22,705 bases of DNA from Actinomycetota bacterium (GCA_014377795.1 JACMOY010000013.1:1-22705), one strand, 5' to 3'; positions 15,935-22,506 are shown, numbered from the stretch's first letter. The notes: generated from the sequence alone by a model not told the origin. Numbers and translations are program-made.

Positions 15935-16828
15935 GTGGCGACGACACTTCTGCTCGAGGGGCTGACAAAGCGGTTCGGCAGCGTCGTGGCGGTCGAGGAC
16001 CTCACGGCGACGGTGCACCCGGGGCGGGTCACGGGGTTCCTCGGTCCGAACGGCGCAGGCAAGACGACCACCTTGCGGATGCTGCTGGGGCTGGTGCGCC
16101 CGACGTCGGGGACCGCGACCTTCAACGGCAAGGCGTACGACGAGCTGGTCGCGCCGGTCCGCGAGGTCGGCACGCTGCTCGAGGCGACCGGTTTCCATCC
16201 CGGCCGCACCGCCCGTGATCACCTGCGGGTGCTGACCACTGCGGCCGGCCTTGCCGCATCCCGGCCGGACGAGGTGCTCGACCAGGTCGGGCTCAGCGGG
16301 GACGCGCAGCGCAAGGTCGGGGGTTTCTCGCTGGGCATGCGTCAGCGCCTTGGCCTGGCTGCCGCTTTACTCGGCGACCCGCCGGTGCTCGTGCTCGACG
16401 AGCCGGCGAATGGTCTGGACCCGCAGGGCATCCGGTGGCTGCGCAGCTTCCTGCGAGAGCTGGCTGACCAGGGCCGGACTGTGCTGGTCTCCAGCCACGT
16501 CTTACCCGAGGTAGAGCAGACCGCGGACGACGTGCTGGTCCTCGCCGCCGGCCGGCTGCTGCGCTCGGGCACGCTGGCCGAGCTGCAGTCCGAGGGCGGG
16601 GGTGGAACCACGGTGCGCACCCCCGACGGCGAGCGGCTCGTTGAGCTGCTCACCGAAGCGGGGCTGCCCGGCCGTTGGCTCGGACCGCACGAGATCCTGG
16701 TCCAGGCGTCACCTGCGGCTGTCGGCGAGCTGGCGGCAGCGAACGGCGTGGTCCTGCACCGGCTGGCCGAGACGGCCGGTGGCCTCGAGGACGTCTTCTT
16801 GGCTCTCACCGGGCAGGGCCGGCCGTGA
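15935..16828 (+). CDS. ABC transporter ATP-binding protein (CcmA/DrrA-like)
   Basis: The 297-residue ATPase powers the permease encoded next to it. Walker A is GPNGAGKTT (38-46), the signature is FSLGMRQRLGL (131-141), Walker B is VLVLDEPANGLD (151-162) and the switch histidine is H188 (SSHVLPE). The region after ~215 is an accessory C-terminal domain common in DrrA/BcrA-type exporters. The GTG start is supported by TACGTT seven bases upstream. The stop overlaps the permease start as GTGA. The transported substance is unknown; related systems export antibiotics, lipids or peptides. Confidence 0.92.
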   Translation: MATTLLLEGLTKRFGSVVAVEDLTATVHPGRVTGFLGPNGAGKTTTLRMLLGLVRPTSGTATFNGKAYDELVAPVREVGTLLEATGFHPGRTARDHLRVLTTAAGLAASRPDEVLDQVGLSGDAQRKVGGFSLGMRQRLGLAAALLGDPPVLVLDEPANGLDPQGIRWLRSFLRELADQGRTVLVSSHVLPEVEQTADDVLVLAAGRLLRSGTLAELQSEGGGGTTVRTPDGERLVELLTEAGLPGRWLGPHEILVQASPAAVGELAAANGVVLHRLAETAGGLEDVFLALTGQGRP

Positions 16829-17583
16829 CCGCCCTGGTCCGGGCCGAGCTGCTCAAGCTGCGGACCGTGAAGCTGCCGCTGTGGCTGCTGCTGACCACGT
16901 TGGCGCTGGTGGTGCTCGGGGTCCTCGCTACGGTCCTGACCGCCGGACTGGAAGGGGCGCCGCTCCAACGCGATGACCCTGCGCTGCTCGCCCGCTCCGT
17001 CGCCAGTGCCAGCAGCGGCAGCGTCGTGATCCTGGTGCTCGGCATCCTTGCGCTGACACAGGAATTCCGGTTCGGGACGGCGACACCGTCCTTCCTGGTC
17101 ACCCCGCGGCGCAGCCGCGTCCTGGTCGCCAAGCTGATCGCGATCGCCGTGACCGGGCTCGGCTTCGCCCTGGTCTCTGCGGCTCTGGCGGTGGGCCTGA
17201 GTGCTGTCCTGCTACCGCTGCGCGACGGTGTGGTGACGTGGGACCGGACGGTGTTGCAGGTGCTGCTCGGCGTCGTGCTGGTGATGGTGCTGTACGGGCC
17301 GATCGGGATCGCGGTCGGCGCCCTGGTCCGCAACCAGATCGCCGCGGTCGTCGGCTCGCTGGCCTGGATCTTCATCGTCGAGCAGCTGCTCGTTGCGCTG
17401 CTGCCGCAGGTGGGACGCTGGACACCTGGCGGCGCGAGCAGCGCCGTGCTCCAGCTCGGTGACCTGGCGACCACCCGGGGCGACCTGCTCCCGGTCTGGG
17501 GCGGCGCGCTGCTGCTCGTTGCGTACGCCGTCGTCCTGTCGCTGCTGGCAGCCCGGCTCACCCTGCGGCGCGACCTCACCTGA
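16825..17583 (+). CDS. ABC-2 type permease
   Basis: The 252-residue membrane protein has about six hydrophobic helices: near 18-40, 63-84, 104-128, 143-172, 180-200 and 225-245. It begins VTALVRAELLKLRTVKLPLW, the typical amphipathic start (AELLKLRT) of ABC-2 exporter subunits with one ATPase partner. The EFRFGTATPSFLVTPRRSRV loop after helix 2 is also a family hallmark. GTG 16825 overlaps the ATPase stop; a longer reading frame beginning inside the ATPase gene is rejected. No dedicated regulator is adjacent, so the substrate is not indicated. Confidence 0.9.
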   Translation: MTALVRAELLKLRTVKLPLWLLLTTLALVVLGVLATVLTAGLEGAPLQRDDPALLARSVASASSGSVVILVLGILALTQEFRFGTATPSFLVTPRRSRVLVAKLIAIAVTGLGFALVSAALAVGLSAVLLPLRDGVVTWDRTVLQVLLGVVLVMVLYGPIGIAVGALVRNQIAAVVGSLAWIFIVEQLLVALLPQVGRWTPGGASSAVLQLGDLATTRGDLLPVWGGALLLVAYAVVLSLLAARLTLRRDLT

Positions 17584-17588
17584 CCCGG

Positions 17589-17619
17589 CGGCCCTGTAGC
17601 GCCCCGTCCAGCAGGGCCG
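17589..17619. terminator. Possible two-way terminator hairpin
   Basis: CGGCCCTG (17589-17596) and CAGGGCCG (17612-17619) form an 8-bp GC stem with a 15-base loop in the 39-bp gap between the convergent permease and diguanylate cyclase genes. CTGTAG and CTACAG nearby could form a competing pair. No U-run follows, which is common in GC-rich actinobacteria. Confidence 0.4.
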
Positions 17620-17622
17620 GAA

Positions 17623-18813
17623 CTACAGCGGACGGGCGCGACCGCCGCTGGCGGGCGCCCAGGCTTGGGAGAGCAGGGGTCTGCGGCCGGTGTCGTCGTC
17701 CTGCGCGGAGTCTTCCCGCGCCGGCGGACGCGGGGGCGGGTTCGACCTGGCTGCCGACCCTGGGTTGGCCGACTGCACGATGCGGTCGGACAGGACGGTC
17801 CGGTCGCGTCCGTCGCGCTTCGCCTGCAGCAAGGCGGCGTCGGCAGCTCGGATCAGCCCTTCGCTGTCGGAGGCGTGGTCCGGGAAGGTGGCGACGCCGG
17901 CGCTCGCTGTCAGCGCCCGGACGGCCGGAGTCTCACGGACGGCAGCGCGCAGCCGGTCGGCGATGGCGACGCATTGGTCGGTACCGCACTCGGGGAGGAT
18001 GACGGCGAACTCCTCGCCTCCGTAGCGCGCCGCAGTGTCCAGGTCGCGGCTCGCGACGGTGAGCGCAGCCGCGACGTTGCGCAGAGCCTCGTCGCCGGCA
18101 GGGTGGCCGTGCAGGTCGTTGATTTCCTTGAACTTGTCTAGGTCGAGCAGCACGAGGCTGACCGGTTCACCTTGCCGGACCGACCGGGCGAGCTCGCGGT
18201 CCAGGGAGGCATGGAAGCTGCGCCGGTTCGCAATCATCGTGAGGTCGTCGGTCGCCGCCAGCCGCTGCAGCTGGGCGAGGCGCTGGACGCGCCGTAACGC
18301 CAGCCCGGCGTACGTTGCGCCGCGCTCCACCTCCTCGAGCAGCCGTCGTCCCCGTCGGCCACGCAGTGCCGTCGGGAGCTGGAGTACCAGGGCGCCCAGC
18401 GGTCGCCCGTCAGCCGCCAGGGGCAGCACCAGCAGGTCGGCGCCCGGCGGCAGCAGCCGGGCCAGCAGGGGCTCCGTGACGGGGTTGAACGACGAGAGGA
18501 CCTGCGTCGCCTGCTGCTCGTGGGCGCGCTCGACCGTCGCGCTGGTGCCCGACACCGCCGCGGCGTCGGGCACACCGTGCGTGGCCAGTGGTGCGAGGCG
18601 CGACTCTGTCCGGCCGAGCAGGACCCCACGGGGAAAGCCGTACGTCGTCACCACCGCGTCGAGCAGGAGGGACGCGACTTCGCGAGGCTCGCCGGCGCCC
18701 AGCAGTCGTTCGGCTAGCTGCAGATTCGCGTCGTCGAAGTCCCGGTTGCGCGCGTCGGCACCAGGCGTGGGCAGCAGGAGGCGCCCGTCGACACGCTCCT
18801 CGCGCCACGTCAC
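17623..18813 (-). CDS. GAF-like plus GGDEF diguanylate cyclase
   Basis: The 396-residue cytosolic protein should make cyclic di-GMP from two GTP. Residues ~28-178 look like a GAF sensor domain (LAERLLGAGEPREVASLLLDAV at its start, then hydrophobic strands and a helical linker). The GGDEF domain spans ~185-345 with LDLDKFKEINDLHGHPAGD and an intact active site GGEEF (265-269). The product-inhibition site RDLD (256-259) has the same spacing to GGEEF as in PleD, so feedback inhibition is likely. The last ~50 residues are proline-, arginine- and serine-rich and seem disordered. The GTG start has no clear -10 box within 6-8 bases and only a weak G-rich stretch upstream, so the start is less certain. 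What the GAF domain senses is unknown. Confidence 0.87.
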   Translation of the reverse strand: MTWREERVDGRLLLPTPGADARNRDFDDANLQLAERLLGAGEPREVASLLLDAVVTTYGFPRGVLLGRTESRLAPLATHGVPDAAAVSGTSATVERAHEQQATQVLSSFNPVTEPLLARLLPPGADLLVLPLAADGRPLGALVLQLPTALRGRRGRRLLEEVERGATYAGLALRRVQRLAQLQRLAATDDLTMIANRRSFHASLDRELARSVRQGEPVSLVLLDLDKFKEINDLHGHPAGDEALRNVAAALTVASRDLDTAARYGGEEFAVILPECGTDQCVAIADRLRAAVRETPAVRALTASAGVATFPDHASDSEGLIRAADAALLQAKRDGRDRTVLSDRIVQSANPGSAARSNPPPRPPAREDSAQDDDTGRRPLLSQAWAPASGGRARPL

Positions 18814-18903
18814 GTCATCGCCCCCGAAGTCCCCCGGCCCGCAGAGGGCGTGGATCCAGTGTGCCGTAACGCCCAGCTCGCCTCGTGGGCCGAACGGACC
18901 CCT

Positions 18904-18932
18904 GCAACACCTCCGCTCGGCCTAGGTGTTGC
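18904..18932. repeat. Perfect 9-bp inverted repeat (GCAACACCT / AGGTGTTGC)
   Basis: The arms are separated by 11 bases, so this could be a hairpin in RNA or an operator for a dimeric repressor. The arms are less GC-rich than their surroundings. No U-run follows, and it lies between divergent genes, so a terminator role is not expected for either. Confidence 0.6.
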
Positions 18933-18943
18933 GACCTGAGGAG

Positions 18944-18989
18944 TGGCTCACCCGGCAGCCCGACATCGCCTGGCACCAGGGGTGAGCCA
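18944..18989. repeat. Perfect 10-bp inverted repeat (TGGCTCACCC / GGGTGAGCCA)
   Basis: The arms are separated by 26 bases, which themselves include a short CCTG/CAGG pair. If transcribed towards the stress protein gene it would form a structured leader about 140 bases before ATG 19128. Confidence 0.55.
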
Positions 18990-19116
18990 TGTACCGGGCC
19001 GCCGTGTCGGTCCACGCGGGTCGAAGGCCACCTTCCCCGGTGTCCTGTGGCCCTGGTCGGTGTCCCGGCCAGGGGGGACAATCGGTTGGTCGTGGGACGG
19101 GACCTACGTGTGCCGC

Positions 19117-19122
19117 AGGAGG
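19117..19122 (+). promoter_or_regulatory. Shine-Dalgarno (AGGAGG) of the stress protein gene
   Basis: A perfect AGGAGG lies five bases before ATG 19128 and decides this start among several in-frame candidates upstream. It implies a leadered mRNA, unlike genes to the left. Confidence 0.8.
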
Positions 19123-19127
19123 TCGTC

Positions 19128-20000
19128 ATGGACAGGATTGTCGTCGGCGTGGACGCCGGAGCGGCCGGGGTCGCCGCGATGCAATGGGCGCTCACAGAGG
19201 CAGTCCGGTGGGGTGTGCCGCTGTCGGCGGTCCGAGCCTGGTCTCCGTCGGTGTACGGCAATGACTACTCCGGCGTCCTCACCTCCCGTGACGGTCAGCC
19301 GGCCGAACGCACCGATGCCCAGCAGCTGGCGGATGAGCAGCTCACGATGGCGTGCGCGCGCGTCCCGGGATCCGACACCGTGGTGTGTAGCGGGACCGCG
19401 ACCGGCGGGGGTCCGGCACAGGTGCTGCTCGACGCGTCCGGCCCAGGGGTTCTGCTGGTGGTCGGAACTCGTGGCCATGGCGTGCTGTCCCGGGCCGTCA
19501 TGGGCTCGGTGAGCTCCTCGGTGCTGCATCACGTGCACGGGCCCGTCGTGGCCGTCCCCGAGCCGGCGCCGCGTGACAACCGTCCCGGACGGGTCGTCGT
19601 CGGGGTTGACCACTCGCCGGCCTCACTGGCCGCTCTCGCCGTCGGAGCCGAGCACGCACGTCGCCGCAATGCCGTCCTGGTGCCGGTGTACGTCCAGCAG
19701 CCGATCCTCGGGGACATGCCCGGGCTGGGCGCGGGCTTCCAGGACCTGGCTGCGCTGGAAGCCGTCGAGCGCCGATCGCTCGAGCTGACCTGTCAGGAGA
19801 TCGGTTCTCAGGGCGCGGCCCCCGTCGAGGCCGAGGTCATTGTCGGGCACGCCGGATCGACGCTGACGGCGCTCACTCGGCCGCAGGACCTGCTCGTCGT
19901 CGGATCACGCGGCCGCGGGGGTTTCGCCGCGCTGCTGCTGGGCTCGACGAGCACGCAGTGCGTGCAACACGCGACGTGCCCGGTGCTGGTCGTGCGCTGA
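19128..20000 (+). CDS. Tandem-domain universal stress protein
   Basis: The 290-residue protein has two UspA folds (about 1-145 and 150-290), each beginning with a VVGVDxS/A-type strand (IVVGVDAG, VVVGVDHS). Each ends with the ATP-binding signature G-2x-G-9x-G(S/T): GTRGHGVLSRAVMGS and GSRGRGGFAALLLGS. ATP binding is therefore predicted in both halves. Proteins of this layout (such as M. tuberculosis Rv2623) are typical members of the DosR hypoxia and dormancy regulon. It is convergent with an Acg-type gene, another classic DosR target. I did not find a good DosR box directly upstream of this gene, so its own control is open. Confidence 0.9.
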   Translation: MDRIVVGVDAGAAGVAAMQWALTEAVRWGVPLSAVRAWSPSVYGNDYSGVLTSRDGQPAERTDAQQLADEQLTMACARVPGSDTVVCSGTATGGGPAQVLLDASGPGVLLVVGTRGHGVLSRAVMGSVSSSVLHHVHGPVVAVPEPAPRDNRPGRVVVGVDHSPASLAALAVGAEHARRRNAVLVPVYVQQPILGDMPGLGAGFQDLAALEAVERRSLELTCQEIGSQGAAPVEAEVIVGHAGSTLTALTRPQDLLVVGSRGRGGFAALLLGSTSTQCVQHATCPVLVVR

Positions 20001-20001
20001 G

Positions 20002-20031
20002 CGGGCTTGCGGTTCGGCAGGCAGCAGCCCG
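20002..20031. terminator. Possible two-way terminator hairpin
   Basis: CGGGCT (20002-20007) pairs with AGCCCG (20026-20031) in the 32-bp gap between convergent genes, with partial inner pairing of GCTTGC and GCAGGC. There is no U-run, so support is modest. Confidence 0.35.
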
Positions 20032-20032
20032 T

Positions 20033-20986
20033 TCACGTCAGGACATCGCCGAGTGCGCGTCGGGAGGTGGCGGCGTGACCGCGGGCGTAGCCCAGCCTCA
20101 GCACCAGTTGGGGAACCCCGACCAGACCGAGGACGGCCGACAGGCGGCGACGTGGCCCCTCGGTGTCGGTCACCTGCCCAAGCGGCTGACCTTGAACGCC
20201 GTGCACGGCTGCGTGCAGCAACAGCAGCCCGCCCGCCTGACCGGCGTGCAACCACGCCTGCGGGCTGTCCCCGACGGTGGTCAGCACGGCGACGTCGGGG
20301 TGCTCGGCGACCGGCGCCTGCCCCGAGCCTTGCTCCGGAGAGGACAGCGAGAAGTCGCGCAGTCGCAGCGACGAGCCCCGTCCGCTGAGATCGGCGAGCG
20401 CGTCTGACGGGACGCCGTCGTCGCCGGTGTCACGCACCCACGAAGCGAGCTCGCGCCGGTAGTCAGGGTCACGCTGCTCCCGCGCATCGGCTTCGGACAG
20501 CAGAACCTCGAGCTCCACCATCTCCGCGCCCCGGACGTACCGCAGCATCGCGCCCTCCTGGTCGACGACAGCCTGCAGTGCGTCGAGCAGTGCCGGCTCG
20601 ACCGGTTCGTCGTCGTAGACACCGCGCCCGGTGTGCCGTGTCAGCAGCGCCTGCGCCAGGACGACCTCGCTGTCGTCGGCCGGTTGGCCGATGCTCAGCT
20701 CGACCCGGGCCAGCAGGGTGGGGTCGTCGGTGGGCAGCAGCTCGACCGCGGCGTCTGCGCCCATCGCGCGGGCGGCGACGCGCGCGTGAGCCAGGGCGGC
20801 CCCGCAGGACAGGTGCAGCTGTCGGCCGGCCGGGTCGAGGACAGCGAGCTGCCGGGCCGGGTCGGCGTACAGGTCGAAGCCGGCGGCCCGCGTGACGAAG
20901 CGCCATGGCTGGGTGTTGTGCACGCTCGGCGCGAGCGTCGCGGCCTCGACGACGTGGCGGACCAGGTCAGCTTCGATAGAGATCAC
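20033..20986 (-). CDS. Acg-family nitroreductase-like protein
   Basis: The 317-residue protein resembles the Acg family (M. tuberculosis Rv2032), a divergent nitroreductase fold that binds FMN. Visible signatures are EAATLAPSVHNTQPWRF near residues 13-30, the RHTGRGVYDDEPV segment and the C-terminal VPQLVLRLGYARG. In Acg itself a lid covers the flavin, and the protein is thought to store or sequester FMN rather than act as a normal reductase; whether that holds here is unknown. GTG 20986 begins VISIEADLV and fits the family start; a much longer open frame upstream runs over the hydrolase gene and is rejected. Two DosR-like palindromes lie 57-100 bases before the start. Confidence 0.82.
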   Translation of the reverse strand: MISIEADLVRHVVEAATLAPSVHNTQPWRFVTRAAGFDLYADPARQLAVLDPAGRQLHLSCGAALAHARVAARAMGADAAVELLPTDDPTLLARVELSIGQPADDSEVVLAQALLTRHTGRGVYDDEPVEPALLDALQAVVDQEGAMLRYVRGAEMVELEVLLSEADAREQRDPDYRRELASWVRDTGDDGVPSDALADLSGRGSSLRLRDFSLSSPEQGSGQAPVAEHPDVAVLTTVGDSPQAWLHAGQAGGLLLLHAAVHGVQGQPLGQVTDTEGPRRRLSAVLGLVGVPQLVLRLGYARGHAATSRRALGDVLT

Positions 20987-21035
20987 CAGGTGAGCCTGGC
21001 CGTCGGTCGCTCTGTCGAACAGGGCCGCTTGGCAG

Positions 21036-21815
21036 TCAGCGACAGGACTTTGGTCCCGTTTTCTGGAACTCGGGACTTGCGGTCCGGTGCCCCGGACAGT
21101 CCGGATCCACATCGGGTCCGATGCGGGTCCAGAAGGCGTCCGCCCACACCCGGTGTCCGCGGTCGTTCGGATGGAACCAGTCGGCGGCGAACTGCGTCCC
21201 CATGGCCTGCCAACCCTGCTCCTCGAGCGCATTTTGCAGCGCAACCACGTGCAGACCGTGCTGCTTGGCATTGGCTCGCAGCATGACGGCCGCCTCTGCG
21301 GCGTCGCGCTGCCATCGGCCATGCATGAAGTAGGGCACATCCGCGACGTACGCCCCGGCAGGGAGCGCCTCGGTCAACACCCTCGCCTCCGCAGCGAAGG
21401 TGGCTTGGTCGTAGTCCCCGATGTCGTTTCCGCCGACAGCGACGGTGATCACGTCGGGCTCGCGCCCTAGGGCGTCGAGCGCGGGCAACTGTGTGGCCAG
21501 GACGTCGCGAATACGTGCACCGCTGCTGCTGAGATTCACCACCTCAACGGGCTGCCCTGTGCTGGTGCGAAGTCGCTGGGCGATGAGGCCGACGTAGCCG
21601 CGCCCCGGTGCGCTCGCGCCGATGCTCTGGGCGGCGCTGTCGCCGAGTGCGACGTACAGCAGCCCGCCGGTCTCGCCTCGGGGCTGCGACCAGTACTCGG
21701 CGTAGGTACCCACACTCCGACCGAGCTGCCCGAGCTTCACCGCCCACATCGTGCTCAGGGCGAGCACCAGCGCGACGACGCCGGTGATGACGGGGTGTCT
21801 TCTGAGGCGATCCAT
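21036..21815 (-). CDS. Membrane-anchored SGNH/GDSL hydrolase
   Basis: The 259-residue protein starts with a basic stretch and one hydrophobic segment (about 9-27), which reads as an uncleaved anchor or signal peptide, so the enzyme should face outward. The SGNH blocks are complete: VALGDSAAQS with the nucleophile serine, a block II glycine in LSSSGARI, VGGND, and DWFHPNDRGH with the catalytic Asp and His. It should be an esterase, lipase or deacetylase; the substrate cannot be told. ATG 21815 has AGGAGG eight bases upstream (21824-21829), which decides it over an in-frame ATG at 21839. The last codons contain two DosR-like palindromes upstream of the next gene. Confidence 0.88.
   Translation of the reverse strand: MDRLRRHPVITGVVALVLALSTMWAVKLGQLGRSVGTYAEYWSQPRGETGGLLYVALGDSAAQSIGASAPGRGYVGLIAQRLRTSTGQPVEVVNLSSSGARIRDVLATQLPALDALGREPDVITVAVGGNDIGDYDQATFAAEARVLTEALPAGAYVADVPYFMHGRWQRDAAEAAVMLRANAKQHGLHVVALQNALEEQGWQAMGTQFAADWFHPNDRGHRVWADAFWTRIGPDVDPDCPGHRTASPEFQKTGPKSCR
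21044..21057 (-). promoter_or_regulatory. DosR/DevR-like box, proximal
   Basis: Read on the minus strand this is GGGACCAAAGTCCT, matching 13 of 14 positions of the mycobacterial DosR core GGGAC(T/C)WWAGTCCC. The bases flanking it (C before, G after) also fit the outer S positions. It lies 57 bases before the Acg-type start codon, inside the 3' end of the hydrolase gene. Confidence 0.55.
21072..21085 (-). promoter_or_regulatory. DosR/DevR-like box, distal (weaker)
   Basis: Read on the minus strand this is GGACCGCAAGTCCC, with the right half exact and the left half degenerate. It starts 28 bp from the proximal box, close to the tandem spacing seen at DosR promoters. Confidence 0.4.
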
Positions 21816-21866
21816 CGCGAGGTCCTCCTGCAACAGCATGCGCTGGGCCGCTCTCGGCAGCCAGCC

Positions 21867-21883
21867 ATACCCCCGATGAGTAT
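21867..21883. promoter_or_regulatory. CsoR-like operator, distal (degenerate)
   Basis: ATACCCCCGATGAGTAT is a 17-mer with the same outer ATAC/GTAT symmetry and length as the box at 21900. One further base pair (C/G) extends the symmetry on each side. It lies between the divergent hydrolase and csoR genes. Confidence 0.45.
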
Positions 21884-21899
21884 GGACGCCTAGGAAGAG

Positions 21900-21916
21900 A
21901 TACCCCCCTGGGGTGT
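21900..21916 (+). promoter_or_regulatory. CsoR-like operator, proximal
   Basis: ATACCCCCCTGGGGTGT is a near-perfect 17-bp palindrome (ATACCCC-N3-GGGGTgT, one mismatch) of the type bound by actinobacterial CsoR. It sits just upstream of the probable csoR -10 box, the right place for repression relieved by Cu(I). Confidence 0.65.
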
Positions 21917-21917
21917 G

Positions 21918-21923
21918 TTACAC
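21918..21923 (+). promoter_or_regulatory. Probable -10 region (TTACAC) of the copper operon
   Basis: TTACAC lies 24 bases before ATG 21948 and two bases after the CsoR-like box. The spacing leaves room for a short leader with the AGGAGG at 21937-21942. Confidence 0.35.
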
Positions 21924-21947
21924 AGACGTCAGGACGAGGAGGACCCT

Positions 21948-22250
21948 ATGACCGTCGAGACCCACCCGACATACGGCTACGCCGCCGACAAGCCTGCCCA
22001 CCTCAAGCGCCTGGCACGCATCGAGGGCCAGGTCAGGGGCATCGCCCGGATGGTCGAGGACGACAAGTACTGCATCGACGTCCTCACCCAGGTCTCGGCG
22101 GCCACCAAGGCCCTCCAAGCCGTGTCCCTGGCGCTGCTCGAGGAGCACATGGCGCACTGCGTCGCCAACGCCGTCGCCGCGGGGGGTGAGGAGGGGGTCT
22201 TGAAGCTGAAGGAAGCCTCCGACGCCATCGCCCGCCTCGTCCGATCCTGA
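21948..22250 (+). CDS. csoR: Copper-sensing repressor CsoR
   Basis: The 100-residue all-helical protein belongs to the CsoR/RcnR family and should repress this operon until Cu(I) binds. The Cu(I) triad is complete: C42 (KYCIDVLTQ), H67 and C71 (EEHMAHC). The preceding HLKRLARIEGQVRGIARM helix is the basic DNA-binding face. The C-H-C ligand set and the adjoining copZ point to copper rather than nickel, cobalt or formaldehyde. ATG 21948 has AGGAGG five bases upstream; an in-frame ATG at 21915 would place the start inside the operator. It is first of at least three co-directional genes. Confidence 0.93.
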   Translation: MTVETHPTYGYAADKPAHLKRLARIEGQVRGIARMVEDDKYCIDVLTQVSAATKALQAVSLALLEEHMAHCVANAVAAGGEEGVLKLKEASDAIARLVRS

Positions 22251-22257
22251 TCCACCC
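22245..22257 (+). repeat. 13-bp direct repeat, copy 1 (TCCTGATCCACCC)
   Basis: This covers the csoR stop codon and the following bases. An identical copy covers the copZ stop at 22475-22487. Confidence 0.85.
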
Positions 22258-22273
22258 ACCGAGAGGAACCACC

Positions 22274-22480
22274 ATGAGCACCGAGACCTACACCGTCACC
22301 GGCATGACCTGCGGCCACTGCGTCAGTTCTGTCACCGAGGAGGTCACCGAGCTGCCCGGTGTCACCGAGGTCGCCGTCGACCTCGAGTCCGGCTCCCTCA
22401 CCGTGACTGCTGACCAACCCCTTGGCAAGGACGCCGTACGCGCTGCGGTTGAAGAGGCGGGCTACCAGCTCGTCTCCTGA
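22274..22480 (+). CDS. copZ: Copper chaperone (HMA domain)
   Basis: The 68-residue protein is a single heavy-metal-associated domain with the Cu(I) loop MTCGHC (11-16, metal-binding C13 and C16). The fold pattern is standard: YTVTGMTCGHC, VTEEVTELPGV, VDLESGSLTV and AVEEAGYQL. It should carry Cu(I) in the cytosol to a P-type ATPase such as CopA and to CsoR. The histidine between the two cysteines is common in actinobacterial CopZ. It starts 23 bp after csoR with a purine-rich GAGAGGAA ribosome-binding site. Confidence 0.94.
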   Translation: MSTETYTVTGMTCGHCVSSVTEEVTELPGVTEVAVDLESGSLTVTADQPLGKDAVRAAVEEAGYQLVS

Positions 22481-22487
22481 TCCACCC
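22475..22487 (+). repeat. 13-bp direct repeat, copy 2 (TCCTGATCCACCC)
   Basis: This is identical to the copy at 22245-22257 and likewise spans a gene's stop codon. Confidence 0.85.
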
Positions 22488-22506
22488 GTTCGACAAGGAG
22501 CACCTC

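Larger units (their letters stand above)
18814..19127. other. 314-bp non-coding region between divergent genes
   Basis: This is the longest gene-free stretch in the window, between the diguanylate cyclase and universal stress protein starts. It holds two inverted repeats (listed separately), a CCCTGG/CCAGGG pair at 19051-19074 and the stress-protein ribosome-binding site. The reading frame of the stress protein stays open through part of it, but no upstream start has a better context than ATG 19128. No convincing small protein was seen. Confidence 0.6.

Noticed and set aside
18820..18833. GCCCCCGAAGTCCC as a DosR-type half-site
   Set aside because: Only the right half matches, and it lies 7-20 bases from the cyclase start, a poor activator position.
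18887..18901. GGGCCGAACGGACCC as a DosR-type box for the stress protein or diguanylate cyclase
   Set aside because: The palindrome has a 5-base centre instead of 4 and lacks the conserved A/T of GGGAC and GTCCC. It is also too far from ATG 19128.
18885..19127. N-terminally extended universal stress protein (about 81 extra residues)
   Set aside because: The extra part does not match the family, contains the inverted repeats, and ATG 19128 has a perfect AGGAGG and the family's usual first strand.
20987..21340. N-terminally extended Acg-type protein
   Set aside because: The open frame runs antisense-like through another frame of the hydrolase gene on the same strand and adds arginine/serine-rich sequence foreign to the family.
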